From NCBI RefSeq assembly GCF_038003045.1, contig NZ_JBBOOK010000001.1, forward strand, positions 124,001 through 188,000: a stretch of DNA of 64,000 nt, in the 5' to 3' direction. Within the stretch, counting starts at the first letter, position 1. Every line of letters begins with the position of its first letter. A model generated the notes under the pieces. That model made no database searches and was not told the origin of the DNA. It saw only the letters and a program-made list of their open reading frames with translations. The position numbers were made by a program, and so were the translations under genes. This document shows, piece after piece, positions 16,307-25,191 of the stretch. This stretch comes from Sporosarcina sp. FSL W7-1349. Its GTDB lineage: Bacteria > Bacillota > Bacilli > Bacillales_A > Planococcaceae.

Positions 16307-16798
16307 TTAGCACATGACAATCACTTGCGATGGGGTTGTTTGAGCCGGAATGCTTTTTGTCGTGAAGTTATAAACGACTATTAAATCCCGATTGGCCGGA
16401 TATTTAGTAAAGGCCTGCCCGTTTTCAAGAACTATTTTGGTCTGTCGGGACAGATTCAGTTTTAAATTGCCTTTACTGTTCACGAGTTGCTGATCGAAAT
16501 AGTCCACATCGACAAATTGATCCGGTCGATTCTTCGCTATGACGACCGCCCGATATTGCGGCGGGTAAATCAACGGCACAGGTAGATTCGCATCATAAAA
16601 TCCTGTTACTTGATCTCCCACTTTGACTAAAACATGGTCTACGAAATACGTACCGGGTTCTATTACGAAATTCACGATTAAACCGTTCGGGTTTTCCAAT
16701 GTAAATAATTTATAACAACCGGACATGGGGTCGTTCGATCCTATTATAAAATCATTGATTGCCGTCACCGTACCGCTAAACGATAGAAAGTTCGCCAT
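16307..16798 (-). CDS. Hypothetical beta-rich protein
   Basis: 163 residues, mostly predicted strands (FLSFSGTVTAINDFIIGSND, FVIEPGTYFVDHVLVKVGDQ, YRAVVIAKNR). The pattern of a strand pair with a VGDQVTGFYD turn suggests an OB-like or small barrel fold. Similar hypothetical proteins occur in Bacillus species, but no function is known to me. No signal peptide. Ribosome binding site GGGAGGGATTG precedes the ATG. Monocistronic. Confidence 0.6.
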   Translation of the reverse strand: MANFLSFSGTVTAINDFIIGSNDPMSGCYKLFTLENPNGLIVNFVIEPGTYFVDHVLVKVGDQVTGFYDANLPVPLIYPPQYRAVVIAKNRPDQFVDVDYFDQQLVNSKGNLKLNLSRQTKIVLENGQAFTKYPANRDLIVVYNFTTKSIPAQTTPSQVIVMC

Positions 16799-16924
16799 GT
16801 CAATCCCTCCCTTTCATTCTATGCCTATCTAACTTATGCCTAGGATAACGTGGGTGTTCATTTACGGAGGTTCGGGAAGGGAAAGTGTCTTTAATCGGGT
16901 GTCGGTATCCTTTACAAATCAGAA

Positions 16925-16957
16925 AAAGCGCCGACCCTAAGAGATCAGCGCTTTTCT
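16925..16957. terminator. Hairpin after a small minus-strand gene
   Basis: AAAAGCGC and GCGCTTTT form an 8-bp stem with a T run on the minus strand, 15 bp past the stop codon of the small gene at 16972-17160. Confidence 0.65.
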
Positions 16958-16971
16958 TACATGATGTTCCA

Positions 16972-17160
16972 TCAGCCATCGGGTCGATTTCCGGAATCCC
17001 GTTGATTTCTTCGATAAAAAGTGTGTCTTACATACTGGTTCCGATTTCTGTCGGACCAACCTGGTTTATTGCGAGGGTCCTGCGACATTAACTCTTCCAA
17101 TCCTGAGCGATCCATATTCCTCTTCACTTTTTGTATTTCATCTTCAAAAAATAGTGACAT
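16972..17160 (-). CDS. Small hypothetical protein, 62 residues
   Basis: The ATG has a very strong ribosome binding site (AAAGGAGGGG, spacing 5) and a terminator follows the stop codon, which argues for a real gene. The N-terminal half is acidic and helical (MSLFFEDEIQKVKRNMDRSG). The C-terminal half is unusually Arg/Asn-rich (SDRNRNQYVRHTFYRRNQRD), which could be natural or the result of a frameshift. No family is recognised. Confidence 0.4.
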   Translation of the reverse strand: MSLFFEDEIQKVKRNMDRSGLEELMSQDPRNKPGWSDRNRNQYVRHTFYRRNQRDSGNRPDG

Positions 17161-17370
17161 GTTGTCCCCTCCTTTCTAGCTTATTTAGAGAAAGGAGGTT
17201 GAGTTTTTGGTTCATTTATTTTAGATATTCCTTCCTCTTCTTTTATGGTACGTCGTTGGTTGGAGGGCGAGGGAGGCAAGTGCATACTGATTATAGTTAA
17301 AGTTTTAAAGGCGCCAGATTCTAAAAAAATTCAAAAAGGACCTGGAACCGGTCTTTCATTGGAGAGGGTA

Positions 17371-17432
17371 GTGTATATTCAGAATCGTTTTCAAATTGTA
17401 AAGGTGACTGTCACCTTTACAAAATGGTACAC
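17371..17432. repeat. Dispersed palindromic repeat, copy 2
   Basis: A perfect 25-bp odd palindrome centred on GGTGACTGTCACC, extended outward by TGTAAA and TTTACA, preceded by ATTCAGAATCGTTTTCAAAT. The unit is bounded by GTGTA and TACAC. It lies about 45 bp before the SDR gene. Confidence 0.8.
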
Positions 17433-17477
17433 TATTTGTAGAAGAATGGCTCTCCGCCTATACAAAAGGGGGAATAA

Positions 17478-18209
17478 ATGTTGGATGTGTTCATTGTAAC
17501 GGGAGCTTCCAAAGGCATCGGGGCCGCCTTATTTGAGCAACTGCGGGCGAAAGGCAATCAGGTGATCGGAATTGCTCGGACCAATCCGACAAATGCTGAA
17601 CAATTTATAACTGTCGACCTCTCCAAGACCGACCAGCTTGGGGATGTGATGAAAGGTGTCATCGATTCATATAGGAAGCAGGCAGACTCTTTTACGCTGA
17701 TCAATAACGCCGGCATGGTTGAGCCGATCGGCCTAGCCGGGACATTGGATGCGGGCGTAATGGAGACTGCCCTTGCCGTCAATTTGACGGCGCCTATGAT
17801 CCTATCGAATTCGTTCATCGCTGCCTTGCGATCGTTTGCCGGGCCGAAACGAATCATGAATATCTCTTCCGGAGCCGGCCGCAATCCGTATACAGGCTGG
17901 AGTGTTTATGGCACGACGAAAGCCGGATTGGATCAATTTTCCCGTGTCGTCGCATTGGAGCAGGAGAAGGAGAAGCATCCTGTCGAAATCGTTTCGATTG
18001 CACCGGGCATCATCGATACGGAAATGCAGGAGACGATCCGGGCGAGTGAGCGGAAGGATTTCCCGATGTTGGATCGGTTCATTGATTACAAAGAGACAGG
18101 GGCTTTGGCCAGTGCAGAACAAACTGCCGAAAGTTTGCTGGCATTTTTGGAGCAGGAAAATTTCCGGGCAGTCGGGCCAATCGCTGACATCCGGCAATTT
18201 AAAATGTAA
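17478..18209 (+). CDS. Short-chain dehydrogenase/reductase (YueD / benzil reductase-like)
   Basis: A 243-residue classical SDR with NAD(P)-binding TGASKGIG (8-15), NNAG (76-79) and the active-site set Ser 130/131, Tyr 144, Lys 148 (YGTTK). The overall sequence resembles sepiapterin reductase-like YueD, an (S)-benzoin-forming benzil reductase in Bacillus. It reduces carbonyl substrates with NADPH in the cytoplasm; the natural substrate is unknown. AAAAGGGGG precedes the ATG. The stop codon lies inside a copy of the dispersed repeat. Confidence 0.85.
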   Translation: MLDVFIVTGASKGIGAALFEQLRAKGNQVIGIARTNPTNAEQFITVDLSKTDQLGDVMKGVIDSYRKQADSFTLINNAGMVEPIGLAGTLDAGVMETALAVNLTAPMILSNSFIAALRSFAGPKRIMNISSGAGRNPYTGWSVYGTTKAGLDQFSRVVALEQEKEKHPVEIVSIAPGIIDTEMQETIRASERKDFPMLDRFIDYKETGALASAEQTAESLLAFLEQENFRAVGPIADIRQFKM

Positions 18210-18230
18210 AGGTGACTGTCCCCTTTACAA
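18203..18230. repeat. Dispersed palindromic repeat, copy 3
   Basis: TGTAAAGGTGACTGTCCCC followed by TTTACA is the core of copy 2 with one change (CACC to CCCC). Its TAA is the stop codon of the SDR gene. Confidence 0.75.
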
Positions 18231-18260
18231 TTCAATAAACGAAGAAAGTGGGGAGTATGG

Positions 18261-19064
18261 ATGGAAACGATCGTATCTTTAGCAGATGTTTCATTCCAAA
18301 GAGGGAAAAAAGAGATTTTACATACTATTGATTGGGAAATTCGGGAAAATGAGCATTGGGGGATTCTTGGACTGAATGGGTCTGGAAAAACTTCTTTATT
18401 GAATATCATTTCAGCGTATAATGTTCCTTCGAGCGGAGAGGCGGCTGTCTTCGGAAATGTCTTCGGCCAGACGAACTTGCCTGAACTCCGGAAGCAGATT
18501 GGATTTGTGAGCAGTTCGTTGGAGCGGTTTTCGCAATATTTCCAGAACGATCCGGTGGAAAAAGTTATCGTCAGCGGGAAGTTTGCAAGCTTCGGCGTTT
18601 ATGAAGAAGTGACGGAGGCAGACTGGACCCGCGTCGATCAACTGCTTGATGCTTTCCGTTTATCGTATTTGAAAGGGAAGTCGGTGCACCTAGTCTCGGA
18701 AGGGGAAAAGAGGCGGGTGTTGATTGCGCGGGCGTTAATGAGTGATCCGAAAATGCTTATTTTGGACGAACCGTGCTCCGGATTGGATATTTTGTCACGC
18801 GAACAGTTTTTGCAGGCGTTGGAGACGGTATCCCTAAACGGCTGTCATATCGTCTACGTCACCCATCATATCGAGGAATTGGTGAAGGACATCACGCATG
18901 TGCTTCTATTGAAAGAAGGTCGCATTGTGGCGGCGGGCCCGAAATCGGAAGTTGTTACCGATGAGCTGCTGTCGGAAACGTTCAATGTTCCGGTCACCGT
19001 GCAATGGCAAGAGGGGCGTCCTTATTTATCTGTTCAGCAAACGGAAGTGTCATCAAAAGTATAA
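18261..19064 (+). CDS. ylmA: ABC transporter ATP-binding protein (YlmA-like)
   Basis: A 267-residue single ABC ATPase: Walker A GLNGSGKT near 37-44, signature region LVSEGEKRR (a variant of LSGGQ), Walker B LILDEPCSGLD and the switch His in THH. No membrane partner is next to it. The overall form is that of YlmA/ModF-like stand-alone ATPases, often annotated as transporters but perhaps acting otherwise. It lies 50 bp behind the SDR gene in the same direction, separated by the repeat hairpin. A terminator follows. Confidence 0.8.
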   Translation: METIVSLADVSFQRGKKEILHTIDWEIRENEHWGILGLNGSGKTSLLNIISAYNVPSSGEAAVFGNVFGQTNLPELRKQIGFVSSSLERFSQYFQNDPVEKVIVSGKFASFGVYEEVTEADWTRVDQLLDAFRLSYLKGKSVHLVSEGEKRRVLIARALMSDPKMLILDEPCSGLDILSREQFLQALETVSLNGCHIVYVTHHIEELVKDITHVLLLKEGRIVAAGPKSEVVTDELLSETFNVPVTVQWQEGRPYLSVQQTEVSSKV

Positions 19065-19080
19065 GGAAGTAACTCGTTGA

Positions 19081-19113
19081 AAGACAGGCAGCAGAAAATT
19101 TGCTGCCTGTCTT
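19081..19113 (+). terminator. Terminator after the ABC ATPase gene
   Basis: AAGACAGGCAGCA and TGCTGCCTGTCTT form a long perfect stem. Confidence 0.88.
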
Positions 19114-19176
19114 TGTGTAGATGTACCGTTATGATCGCTTACAGAAAATGTTATGTGGTAATCAACTAATTGGAAC

Positions 19177-19773
19177 TTATTCCACTGTCCGAATTTCCTC
19201 AAAATCCCGGACCTTTTCAAATGCCACTAAAAACGGTGGATTGTTTCGCTGGTTGAGCAGTTCGTAGCGGATGACGTGCACGTCCGCTTGATGCAATGTT
19301 TTTACGTAGGAGAGTAAAGCGTCTCTTTCCTCTTTTCCTCCCTCATGGCCGTCATAAACCGAAACCGCGATGATTCCGCCTTTTTTCAGCATGCCGAGCA
19401 AATGGTGGATAGCCTGGATGGTCGTCTCTGGTTTCGTGATGACCGATAAATCTTCACTATATGGCAAATAGCCGAGGTTGAACATCGCCCCTCCGATCGG
19501 ACCTTCCACATATTCAGACACATTGGAATGGCTATCCAAAATGAGGGAGACGCGAAGATTCAAATCCCCGAGCCGTTCCTTTGTCGCATCGAGCGCCGTC
19601 TGTTGGATATCGAAGGCGAAGACATGTCCGGCTTCCCCGACTTGCTCCGCTAAAAATAGCGTGTCATTGCCGTTGCCCGCCGTCGCATCTACCACGGTTT
19701 CTCCAGGCAGGACCGTTTCTGCCATCAATCGTTTGGCGAAGGGGAGCACCCGATGAAGTTTGATTTGATTCAT
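19177..19773 (-). CDS. mnmM: tRNA (mnm5s2U34) methyltransferase MnmM (YtqB)
   Basis: A 198-residue class I SAM-dependent methyltransferase with motif I VVDATAGNGNDTLFLA (about 23-38), then AFDIQ and the catalytic-region NLGYLP. It matches YtqB, shown in B. subtilis to methylate nm5s2U34 of tRNA to mnm5s2U (MnmM). Start ATG overlaps the 3' end of the radical-SAM gene ytqA (4 bp), so the pair is translationally coupled. This pair replaces the role of the C-terminal methyltransferase domain of E. coli MnmC. Confidence 0.85.
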   Translation of the reverse strand: MNQIKLHRVLPFAKRLMAETVLPGETVVDATAGNGNDTLFLAEQVGEAGHVFAFDIQQTALDATKERLGDLNLRVSLILDSHSNVSEYVEGPIGGAMFNLGYLPYSEDLSVITKPETTIQAIHHLLGMLKKGGIIAVSVYDGHEGGKEERDALLSYVKTLHQADVHVIRYELLNQRNNPPFLVAFEKVRDFEEIRTVE

Positions 19774-20729
19774 ATCGTTTCGACCGCTTTCTCGTAAAAT
19801 TTCCCTTGCCAGCTGCCCCGGCGTTCAAGTTCCTTATCGATGCCGTTGAGCACTTCCCATTTCGTCACACTCCACATCGGCCCGATCATCAACTCGATCG
19901 GCCCGTCGCCTGTGATGCGGTGGATGATCATGTCCGGCGGCAGGATCTCCAATTGGTCGGCGACGAGCTTGATATACTCCTCTTTCTCCAGGAATTCCAG
20001 CTGGCCTTTTTCATATTGTTTCACCATTGGTGTCCCTTTTAATAGATGAAGCAAATGGATTTTAATGCCTTGGACGTCGAGCTTCGCCACTTCACGGGTG
20101 GTTTCCATCATCATGTCATAGTCCTCGAGCGGCAGTCCGTTAATGATATGCGTGCAGACGCGGATGCCATGCTTCCGAAGTTTTTGGACCCCTTCGACGT
20201 ACGTTTGGAAATCATGGGCGCGGTTGACCAAGTTTGCCGTTCTTTCATGGACAGTCTGCAAGCCGAGTTCAACCCATAGATAAGTCCGTTCATGCAGCTC
20301 CGCCAAATATTCGACGACGTCATCCGGCAAGCAATCCGGACGCGTGGCGATCGAAAGGGCGACGACCCCTTCCTGTGCCAAGGCCGCTTCAAATTTTTCC
20401 TTCAGTTTGGGCAGCGGCGCGTGGGTGTTCGTGTACGCTTGGAAATAGGCCATATACTTGCCTTCTTTCCATTTCTTGTGCATTTTATCGCGAATTTCAG
20501 CGAATTGGACATCGATCGGATCCACCCGGTCGCCCGCAAAATCACCGGATCCGGCTGCACTGCAAAACGTACAGCCCCCGAAAGCGACCGTGCCGTCTCG
20601 ATTGGGGCAATCAAACCCCGCATCCAAGGCGACTTTGAACACTTTGAAACCGAATTCGTCCTTCAAATGCCTGGACCATGTATAATATCGTTTCCCTTCG
20701 GTCGGGAAGGGGAAAAGTTGTTTTTCCAC
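19770..20729 (-). CDS. mnmL: Radical SAM protein of the TIGR01212 family (YtqA/MnmL)
   Basis: 319 residues. The iron-sulfur ligands are in CPNRDGTVAFGGCTFC, a wide C-x(9)-C-x(2)-C motif typical of YtqA/YhcC proteins rather than C-x3-C-x2-C. The GTG at 20729 is chosen: GGAG lies 8 bp upstream, and the overlapping ATG is out of frame. B. subtilis YtqA (MnmL) converts the carboxymethylaminomethyl group at tRNA U34 to aminomethyl before MnmM acts. Operon with mnmM. Confidence 0.83.
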   Translation of the reverse strand: MEKQLFPFPTEGKRYYTWSRHLKDEFGFKVFKVALDAGFDCPNRDGTVAFGGCTFCSAAGSGDFAGDRVDPIDVQFAEIRDKMHKKWKEGKYMAYFQAYTNTHAPLPKLKEKFEAALAQEGVVALSIATRPDCLPDDVVEYLAELHERTYLWVELGLQTVHERTANLVNRAHDFQTYVEGVQKLRKHGIRVCTHIINGLPLEDYDMMMETTREVAKLDVQGIKIHLLHLLKGTPMVKQYEKGQLEFLEKEEYIKLVADQLEILPPDMIIHRITGDGPIELMIGPMWSVTKWEVLNGIDKELERRGSWQGKFYEKAVETI

Positions 20730-20936
20730 ATGTTTCACTCCTCTGACAAGTAGATTGTACCATGTTTTTTCATGTTTCATCATGTTTCATCATCACCGAT
20801 CAATTGTCGTCACATTCTCCTCCCGCGATGAAGGATACACCCCCCGAATAAAGGAGAAAAGGGTATCTGCCATTGCAACATTGCAAATCTTCTGTTTTAA
20901 TAAAAGAGAAGTACTATTGCAAAAGGGGGATGTTGG

Positions 20937-21623
20937 ATGAAACCGATTTATTCATCTGCACAAGAAGCAATCGCACACATCGAAGACGGTGCTACATTAA
21001 TGGTTGGCGGTTTCGGATTAGTGGGGATTCCGGAGCAGCTCATTTTGGCGCTTGTCGAAAAAGGCGTCAAGGATTTGACGGTCATTTCTAATAACTGCGG
21101 AGTCGATGATTGGGGACTCGGACTCCTGCTCAAAAATAAGCAAATCAAGAAAATGATCGGATCCTATGTAGGGGAAAACAAAGAGTTTGAACGCCAAGTG
21201 CTAGCCGGCGAAATCGAAGTGGAATTGACGCCGCAAGGTACGCTAGCGGAGAAAATTCGCGCGGGCGGTGCAGGCATTCCAGCTTTCTTCACACCTGCCG
21301 GGGTAGGGACAGTCATCGCGGAAGGGAAAGAGGTCCGTGAATTCGATGGCAAGGAATATGTCCTGGAGGAAGCGCTACATGCCGATTTCTCTTTGGTCCG
21401 TGCGGCGAAAGCCGATAAATTCGGAAATCTGATCTACAATAAAACGGCGCAAAACTTCAACCCGATGATTGCTGCGGCTGGGAAAGTGACCATTGCTGAA
21501 GTAGAAGAGATTGTGGAAGCGGGCGATTTGGATCCGGCTACGATCCATACACCGAGCATCTACGTGCAAGGGCTTCTGCAAGCGGAGCAGGAAAAACGGA
21601 TCGAGCGTCTGACGACTCGATAA
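20937..21623 (+). CDS. scoA: CoA transferase subunit A (succinyl-CoA:3-ketoacid/acetoacetyl type)
   Basis: A 228-residue alpha subunit of a type I CoA transferase, with the signature [19 protein letters not shown] at the N-terminus and [17 protein letters not shown] in the middle. With ScoB it moves CoA between succinate and acetoacetate (ketone/fatty acid use) in the cytoplasm. ATG follows AAAAGGGGGATGTTGG. The beta subunit gene starts 18 bp downstream, so the two form an operon. Confidence 0.9.
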   Translation: MKPIYSSAQEAIAHIEDGATLMVGGFGLVGIPEQLILALVEKGVKDLTVISNNCGVDDWGLGLLLKNKQIKKMIGSYVGENKEFERQVLAGEIEVELTPQGTLAEKIRAGGAGIPAFFTPAGVGTVIAEGKEVREFDGKEYVLEEALHADFSLVRAAKADKFGNLIYNKTAQNFNPMIAAAGKVTIAEVEEIVEAGDLDPATIHTPSIYVQGLLQAEQEKRIERLTTR

Positions 21624-21641
21624 GGAAAGGGGATCGTATTA

Positions 21642-22301
21642 ATGGGACAAGTAAATGTGCGCGAACGTATTGCAAGAAGAGCTGAAAAGGAAATTGAAGA
21701 CGGCAACTACGTCAACCTTGGAATTGGAATGCCGACATTAGTCGCGAACTATATATCACCGGAAAAAACGGTCGTCCTGCAATCGGAAAACGGATTGCTC
21801 GGCATCGGGCCCTATCCGACGAAAGATGAAGTCGATCCGGATTTGATCAACGCCGGAAAGGAAACGGTTACATCGATTCCCGGATCATCCTACTTCAACA
21901 GCGCTGAGTCTTTTGCGATGATCCGCGGGGGACATGTGGATGTCGCAATTCTCGGAGGCATGGAAGTATCAGAGAATGGCGATTTGGCCAACTGGATGAT
22001 CCCCGGCAAGATGATCAAAGGGATGGGCGGCGCAATGGATCTGGTCCATGGCGCGAAGAAGATCATCGTCATCATGGATCATGTCGCGAAAGACGGATCC
22101 TCGAAGATCAAGAAGGAATGCTCCTTGCCGTTGACAGGTAAAGGGGTCGTCGATCGGATCATCACGGAGCGGGCGTTGATCGATGTCACTCCGAACGGCT
22201 TGGAATTGAAAGAAGTGTTCGAAGGATATACGATCCAGGAAGTAATCGATTCGACGGAAGCCGATTTGATTGTAAACGATGTCAAAGAAGGCGTTAGTTG
22301 A
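21642..22301 (+). CDS. scoB: CoA transferase subunit B
   Basis: A 219-residue beta subunit. [12 protein letters not shown] binds CoA and [12 protein letters not shown] holds the catalytic glutamate that forms the glutamyl-CoA intermediate. The RBS GGAAAGGGGATCG is clear. It is the second gene of the scoAB operon; the leuS promoter and T-box begin right after its stop codon. Confidence 0.9.
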   Translation: MGQVNVRERIARRAEKEIEDGNYVNLGIGMPTLVANYISPEKTVVLQSENGLLGIGPYPTKDEVDPDLINAGKETVTSIPGSSYFNSAESFAMIRGGHVDVAILGGMEVSENGDLANWMIPGKMIKGMGGAMDLVHGAKKIIVIMDHVAKDGSSKIKKECSLPLTGKGVVDRIITERALIDVTPNGLELKEVFEGYTIQEVIDSTEADLIVNDVKEGVS

Positions 22302-22304
22302 TGG

Positions 22305-22333
22305 TTGTTAAAATGTGATGAATCGGGTAAACT
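22305..22333 (+). promoter_or_regulatory. Predicted sigma-A promoter of leuS
   Basis: TTGTTA, 17 bp, TAAACT. It lies immediately after scoB and before the T-box leader. Prediction by motif only. Confidence 0.45.
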
Positions 22334-22349
22334 AGTACCAAATAGTGTC

Positions 22350-22590
22350 GGTTTTGAAGAGGATTAGTAATCGTTCATGTCGATTTTCAGAGAGCAGGCG
22401 GTTGGTGGGAGCTTGCAACGGCAGCGATGAACTCGCCTTGGAGCCTGCATTGGTGAAATGACTAGTAACCCATGCCGTTTTCCGCGTTAAGGATTCAAGT
22501 TGGGCAGCCGTGCTGTCAATTTGGGTGGTACCGCGGGAATGCGTTTTAGACTCTCGTCCCTTGCAAGTTTAGGGACGGGGGTCTTTTCGT
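22350..22590 (+). promoter_or_regulatory. T-box riboswitch (tRNA-Leu sensing) of leuS
   Basis: The antiterminator T-box sequence TGGGTGGTACCGCGG is at 22522-22536. In the specifier loop, GATGAACTCGCC aligns with the tyrS T-box specifier region and gives CTC (22432-22434), a leucine codon. The AGAGAG element of stem I is at about 22390. A rho-independent terminator (CTCGTCCCT...AGGGACGGG plus T run, about 22552-22587) ends the leader. Uncharged tRNA-Leu should stabilise the antiterminator and allow leuS transcription. Confidence 0.95.
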
Positions 22591-22643
22591 TTGAATGGCA
22601 GGACTAGCGGACTGATACATATTTGATTAGGAGGAATTTTTTC

Positions 22644-25061
22644 ATGAGTTACAACCATGTCGAGATTGAAAAGAAATGGCAAAAATATTGGAAGGATCAC
22701 CAAACATATAAGATGGTCGACGATCCGTCCAAGCCGAAGTTCTATGCCTTGGATATGTTTCCGTATCCGTCGGGGGCAGGGCTTCATGTCGGTCATCCGC
22801 TAGGCTATATTGCGACGGATATTTTAAGTTCATTCAAACGGAAGCAAGGGTATAATGTCCTTCATCCAATGGGGTGGGATGCGTTCGGTCTACCGGCTGA
22901 GCAGTATGCGCTGGACACAGGAAACGATCCGGCTGAATTCACGGCCCGCAATATTGCGACGTTCAAGCGGCAAATGCAGGATCTTGGGTTTTCCTATGAC
23001 TGGGACCGGGAAATCAATACGACGGACCCGAGCTATTATAAATGGACGCAATGGATCTTCATTCAATTGTATAAAAAAGGTTTGGCATATGTCGATGAAG
23101 TGCCGGTCAACTGGTGTCCTGCTCTTGGAACCGTATTGGCGAATGAAGAAGTGATCGATGGCAAGTCCGAGCGAGGCGGCCATCCGGTTGAACGACGCCC
23201 GATGCGCCAATGGGTGCTCCGCATTACGGAATATGCGGATCGCTTGCTTGAGGATTTGGATGATTTGGACTGGCCGGATAGCTTGAAGGATATGCAGCGC
23301 AACTGGATCGGCCGCTCGGAAGGAGCCCAGCTGACATTTGAAATTGATGGAACTGATCTTTCATTCGAAGCATTCACGACACGTCCGGACACGATTTTCG
23401 GCGCAACGTATGCAGTGTTGGCGCCTGAGCATAAATTGGTCGAACAAATTACAACTGCCGAGCAACAAGCGGCAGTCGAAGCATATTTGGAAAAAGTGAA
23501 ATCGAAGAGTGATTTGGAACGGACGGACTTGGCGAAAGAAAAAACCGGTGTCTTTACGGGAGCGTATGCGATCAACCCGGCAAGCGGCGAAAAAATGCCG
23601 ATCTGGATTGCCGATTATGTTCTAGCAACATACGGAACTGGCGCCATCATGGCGGTTCCGGCACACGACGAACGCGACTATGAATTCGCGAAAGAATTTG
23701 ATTTGCCGATTGTCGAGGTTGTGGAAGGCGGGGATGTTTCGAAAGAGGCATATGTCGGTGACGGTTCACACGTCAACTCTGGTTTCCTCGATGGACTAGG
23801 CAAGGATGAAGCCATTGAAAAGGCGATCGCTTGGTTTGTCGAAAACGGCAAAGGTGAAAAGAAAATTACGTATCGCCTCCGTGATTGGCTCTTCTCCAGA
23901 CAGCGCTATTGGGGCGAACCGATTCCGATCATTCATTGGGAAGACGGTTCCATGTCACCTGTGGACGAGTCGGAATTACCGCTGAAGTTGCCGGTGACGG
24001 ACAATATCAGACCGAGCGGCACGGGCGAATCGCCGCTTGCCAATATCGAAGAATGGGTAAATGTCGTTGATCCGGTAACAGGCATGAAAGGCCGCCGTGA
24101 GACGAACACAATGCCGCAATGGGCGGGAAGCTGCTGGTATTATATCCGGTATATCGACCCGAACAATGACGACATGATCATCGATCCGGAATTGGCAAAA
24201 CGTTGGCTGCCGGTTGACATTTATGTCGGCGGGGCAGAGCACGCTGTTCTTCATTTGCTATACGCGCGCTTCTGGCATAAAGTGCTATACGATATCGGTG
24301 TCGTCCAAACGAAAGAACCATTCCAAAAATTGTTCAACCAAGGGATGATCTTAGGGGAAGGCCATGTCAAAATGTCTAAATCCCTCGGCAACGTCATCAA
24401 TCCGGATGACATCGTCCATTCACATGGCGCAGATACGCTGCGTCTATACGAAATGTTCATGGGGCCGCTGGAAGCGTCGAAAGAATGGTCGACGAACGGA
24501 TTGGACGGCGCTCGCCGTTTCCTCGATCGGATTTGGCGTTTATTCATCAATGAAGACGGCACGCTTAGCTCGAAAATCGGCGGGGAAGCCGGTGGGCCGC
24601 TTGAGAAAGTTTACCATCAGACGGTGAAGAAAGTGACCGAGGACTTCGAAGGCATGCGCAATAATACGGCCATTTCTCAATTGATGGTATTCATCAATGA
24701 AGGCTATAAAGTCGACTCGATTCCGAAAGAGTATGTTGAGGGCTTCCTTCTGCTCATCTCGCCAATCACTCCGCACCTTGCGGAAGAGATTTGGGAAAAA
24801 CTCGGCCATACGGACACGATTACGTATAAAGCATGGCCGACATACGATGAGTCGAAACTCGTGGACGACACAGTTGAGATGGCGATCCAACTGAACGGCA
24901 AAGTCCGCACGAAAATCGTCGTATCGAAAGACGCGACGAAAGAAGAGCTCGAACAAGCCGTCATGGAAGACGAGAAAGTAAAAGAGCTGCTCGAAGGAAA
25001 AGACGTGAAAAAAGTGATTGCAATTCCTGGACGGTTGGTAAACATCGTCGTTGGAGGATAA
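22644..25061 (+). CDS. leuS: Leucyl-tRNA synthetase
   Basis: An 805-residue class I aminoacyl-tRNA synthetase charging tRNA-Leu with leucine in the cytoplasm. The HIGH-type motif is in [13 protein letters not shown] (40-52), KMSKS is at 576-580, the CP1 editing domain (about 220-410, with [19 protein letters not shown]) proofreads, and the C-terminal anticodon-binding part follows. ATG 22644 is preceded by TAGGAGGAATTTTTTC. A leucine T-box controls it and a strong terminator follows. Confidence 0.97.
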   Translation: MSYNHVEIEKKWQKYWKDHQTYKMVDDPSKPKFYALDMFPYPSGAGLHVGHPLGYIATDILSSFKRKQGYNVLHPMGWDAFGLPAEQYALDTGNDPAEFTARNIATFKRQMQDLGFSYDWDREINTTDPSYYKWTQWIFIQLYKKGLAYVDEVPVNWCPALGTVLANEEVIDGKSERGGHPVERRPMRQWVLRITEYADRLLEDLDDLDWPDSLKDMQRNWIGRSEGAQLTFEIDGTDLSFEAFTTRPDTIFGATYAVLAPEHKLVEQITTAEQQAAVEAYLEKVKSKSDLERTDLAKEKTGVFTGAYAINPASGEKMPIWIADYVLATYGTGAIMAVPAHDERDYEFAKEFDLPIVEVVEGGDVSKEAYVGDGSHVNSGFLDGLGKDEAIEKAIAWFVENGKGEKKITYRLRDWLFSRQRYWGEPIPIIHWEDGSMSPVDESELPLKLPVTDNIRPSGTGESPLANIEEWVNVVDPVTGMKGRRETNTMPQWAGSCWYYIRYIDPNNDDMIIDPELAKRWLPVDIYVGGAEHAVLHLLYARFWHKVLYDIGVVQTKEPFQKLFNQGMILGEGHVKMSKSLGNVINPDDIVHSHGADTLRLYEMFMGPLEASKEWSTNGLDGARRFLDRIWRLFINEDGTLSSKIGGEAGGPLEKVYHQTVKKVTEDFEGMRNNTAISQLMVFINEGYKVDSIPKEYVEGFLLLISPITPHLAEEIWEKLGHTDTITYKAWPTYDESKLVDDTVEMAIQLNGKVRTKIVVSKDATKEELEQAVMEDEKVKELLEGKDVKKVIAIPGRLVNIVVGG

Positions 25062-25063
25062 CA

Positions 25064-25104
25064 AAAAAATCCGCTGGAAGCCCCAAGCTTCCAGCGGATT
25101 TTTT
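25064..25104 (+). terminator. Terminator of leuS
   Basis: AAAAAATCCGCTGGAAG and its exact complement around a 7-nt loop, with T run. Confidence 0.95.
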
Positions 25105-25123
25105 GCTGATCAGGTTGTTGATG

Positions 25124-25191
25124 AGGTGACAGTCACCTGATCAATTCGGACACTATTCTGAATCGTGTCGAAATTGTCTTGGTGACTGTCA
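25124..25191. repeat. Dispersed palindromic repeat, copy 4 (full, two-ended form)
   Basis: GGTGACAGTCACC at the left and GGTGACTGTCAC at the right enclose an inverted repeat AATTCGGACAC/GTGTCGAAATT around TATTCTGAATC. The single-ended copies 1 and 2 look like halves of this unit. The right end overlaps the last codon of the flavoprotein gene and supplies its TGA. Confidence 0.75.

Noticed and set aside
17245..17499. 84-codon frame before the SDR gene
   Set aside because: It runs through the palindromic repeat and overlaps the SDR start; no ribosome binding site.
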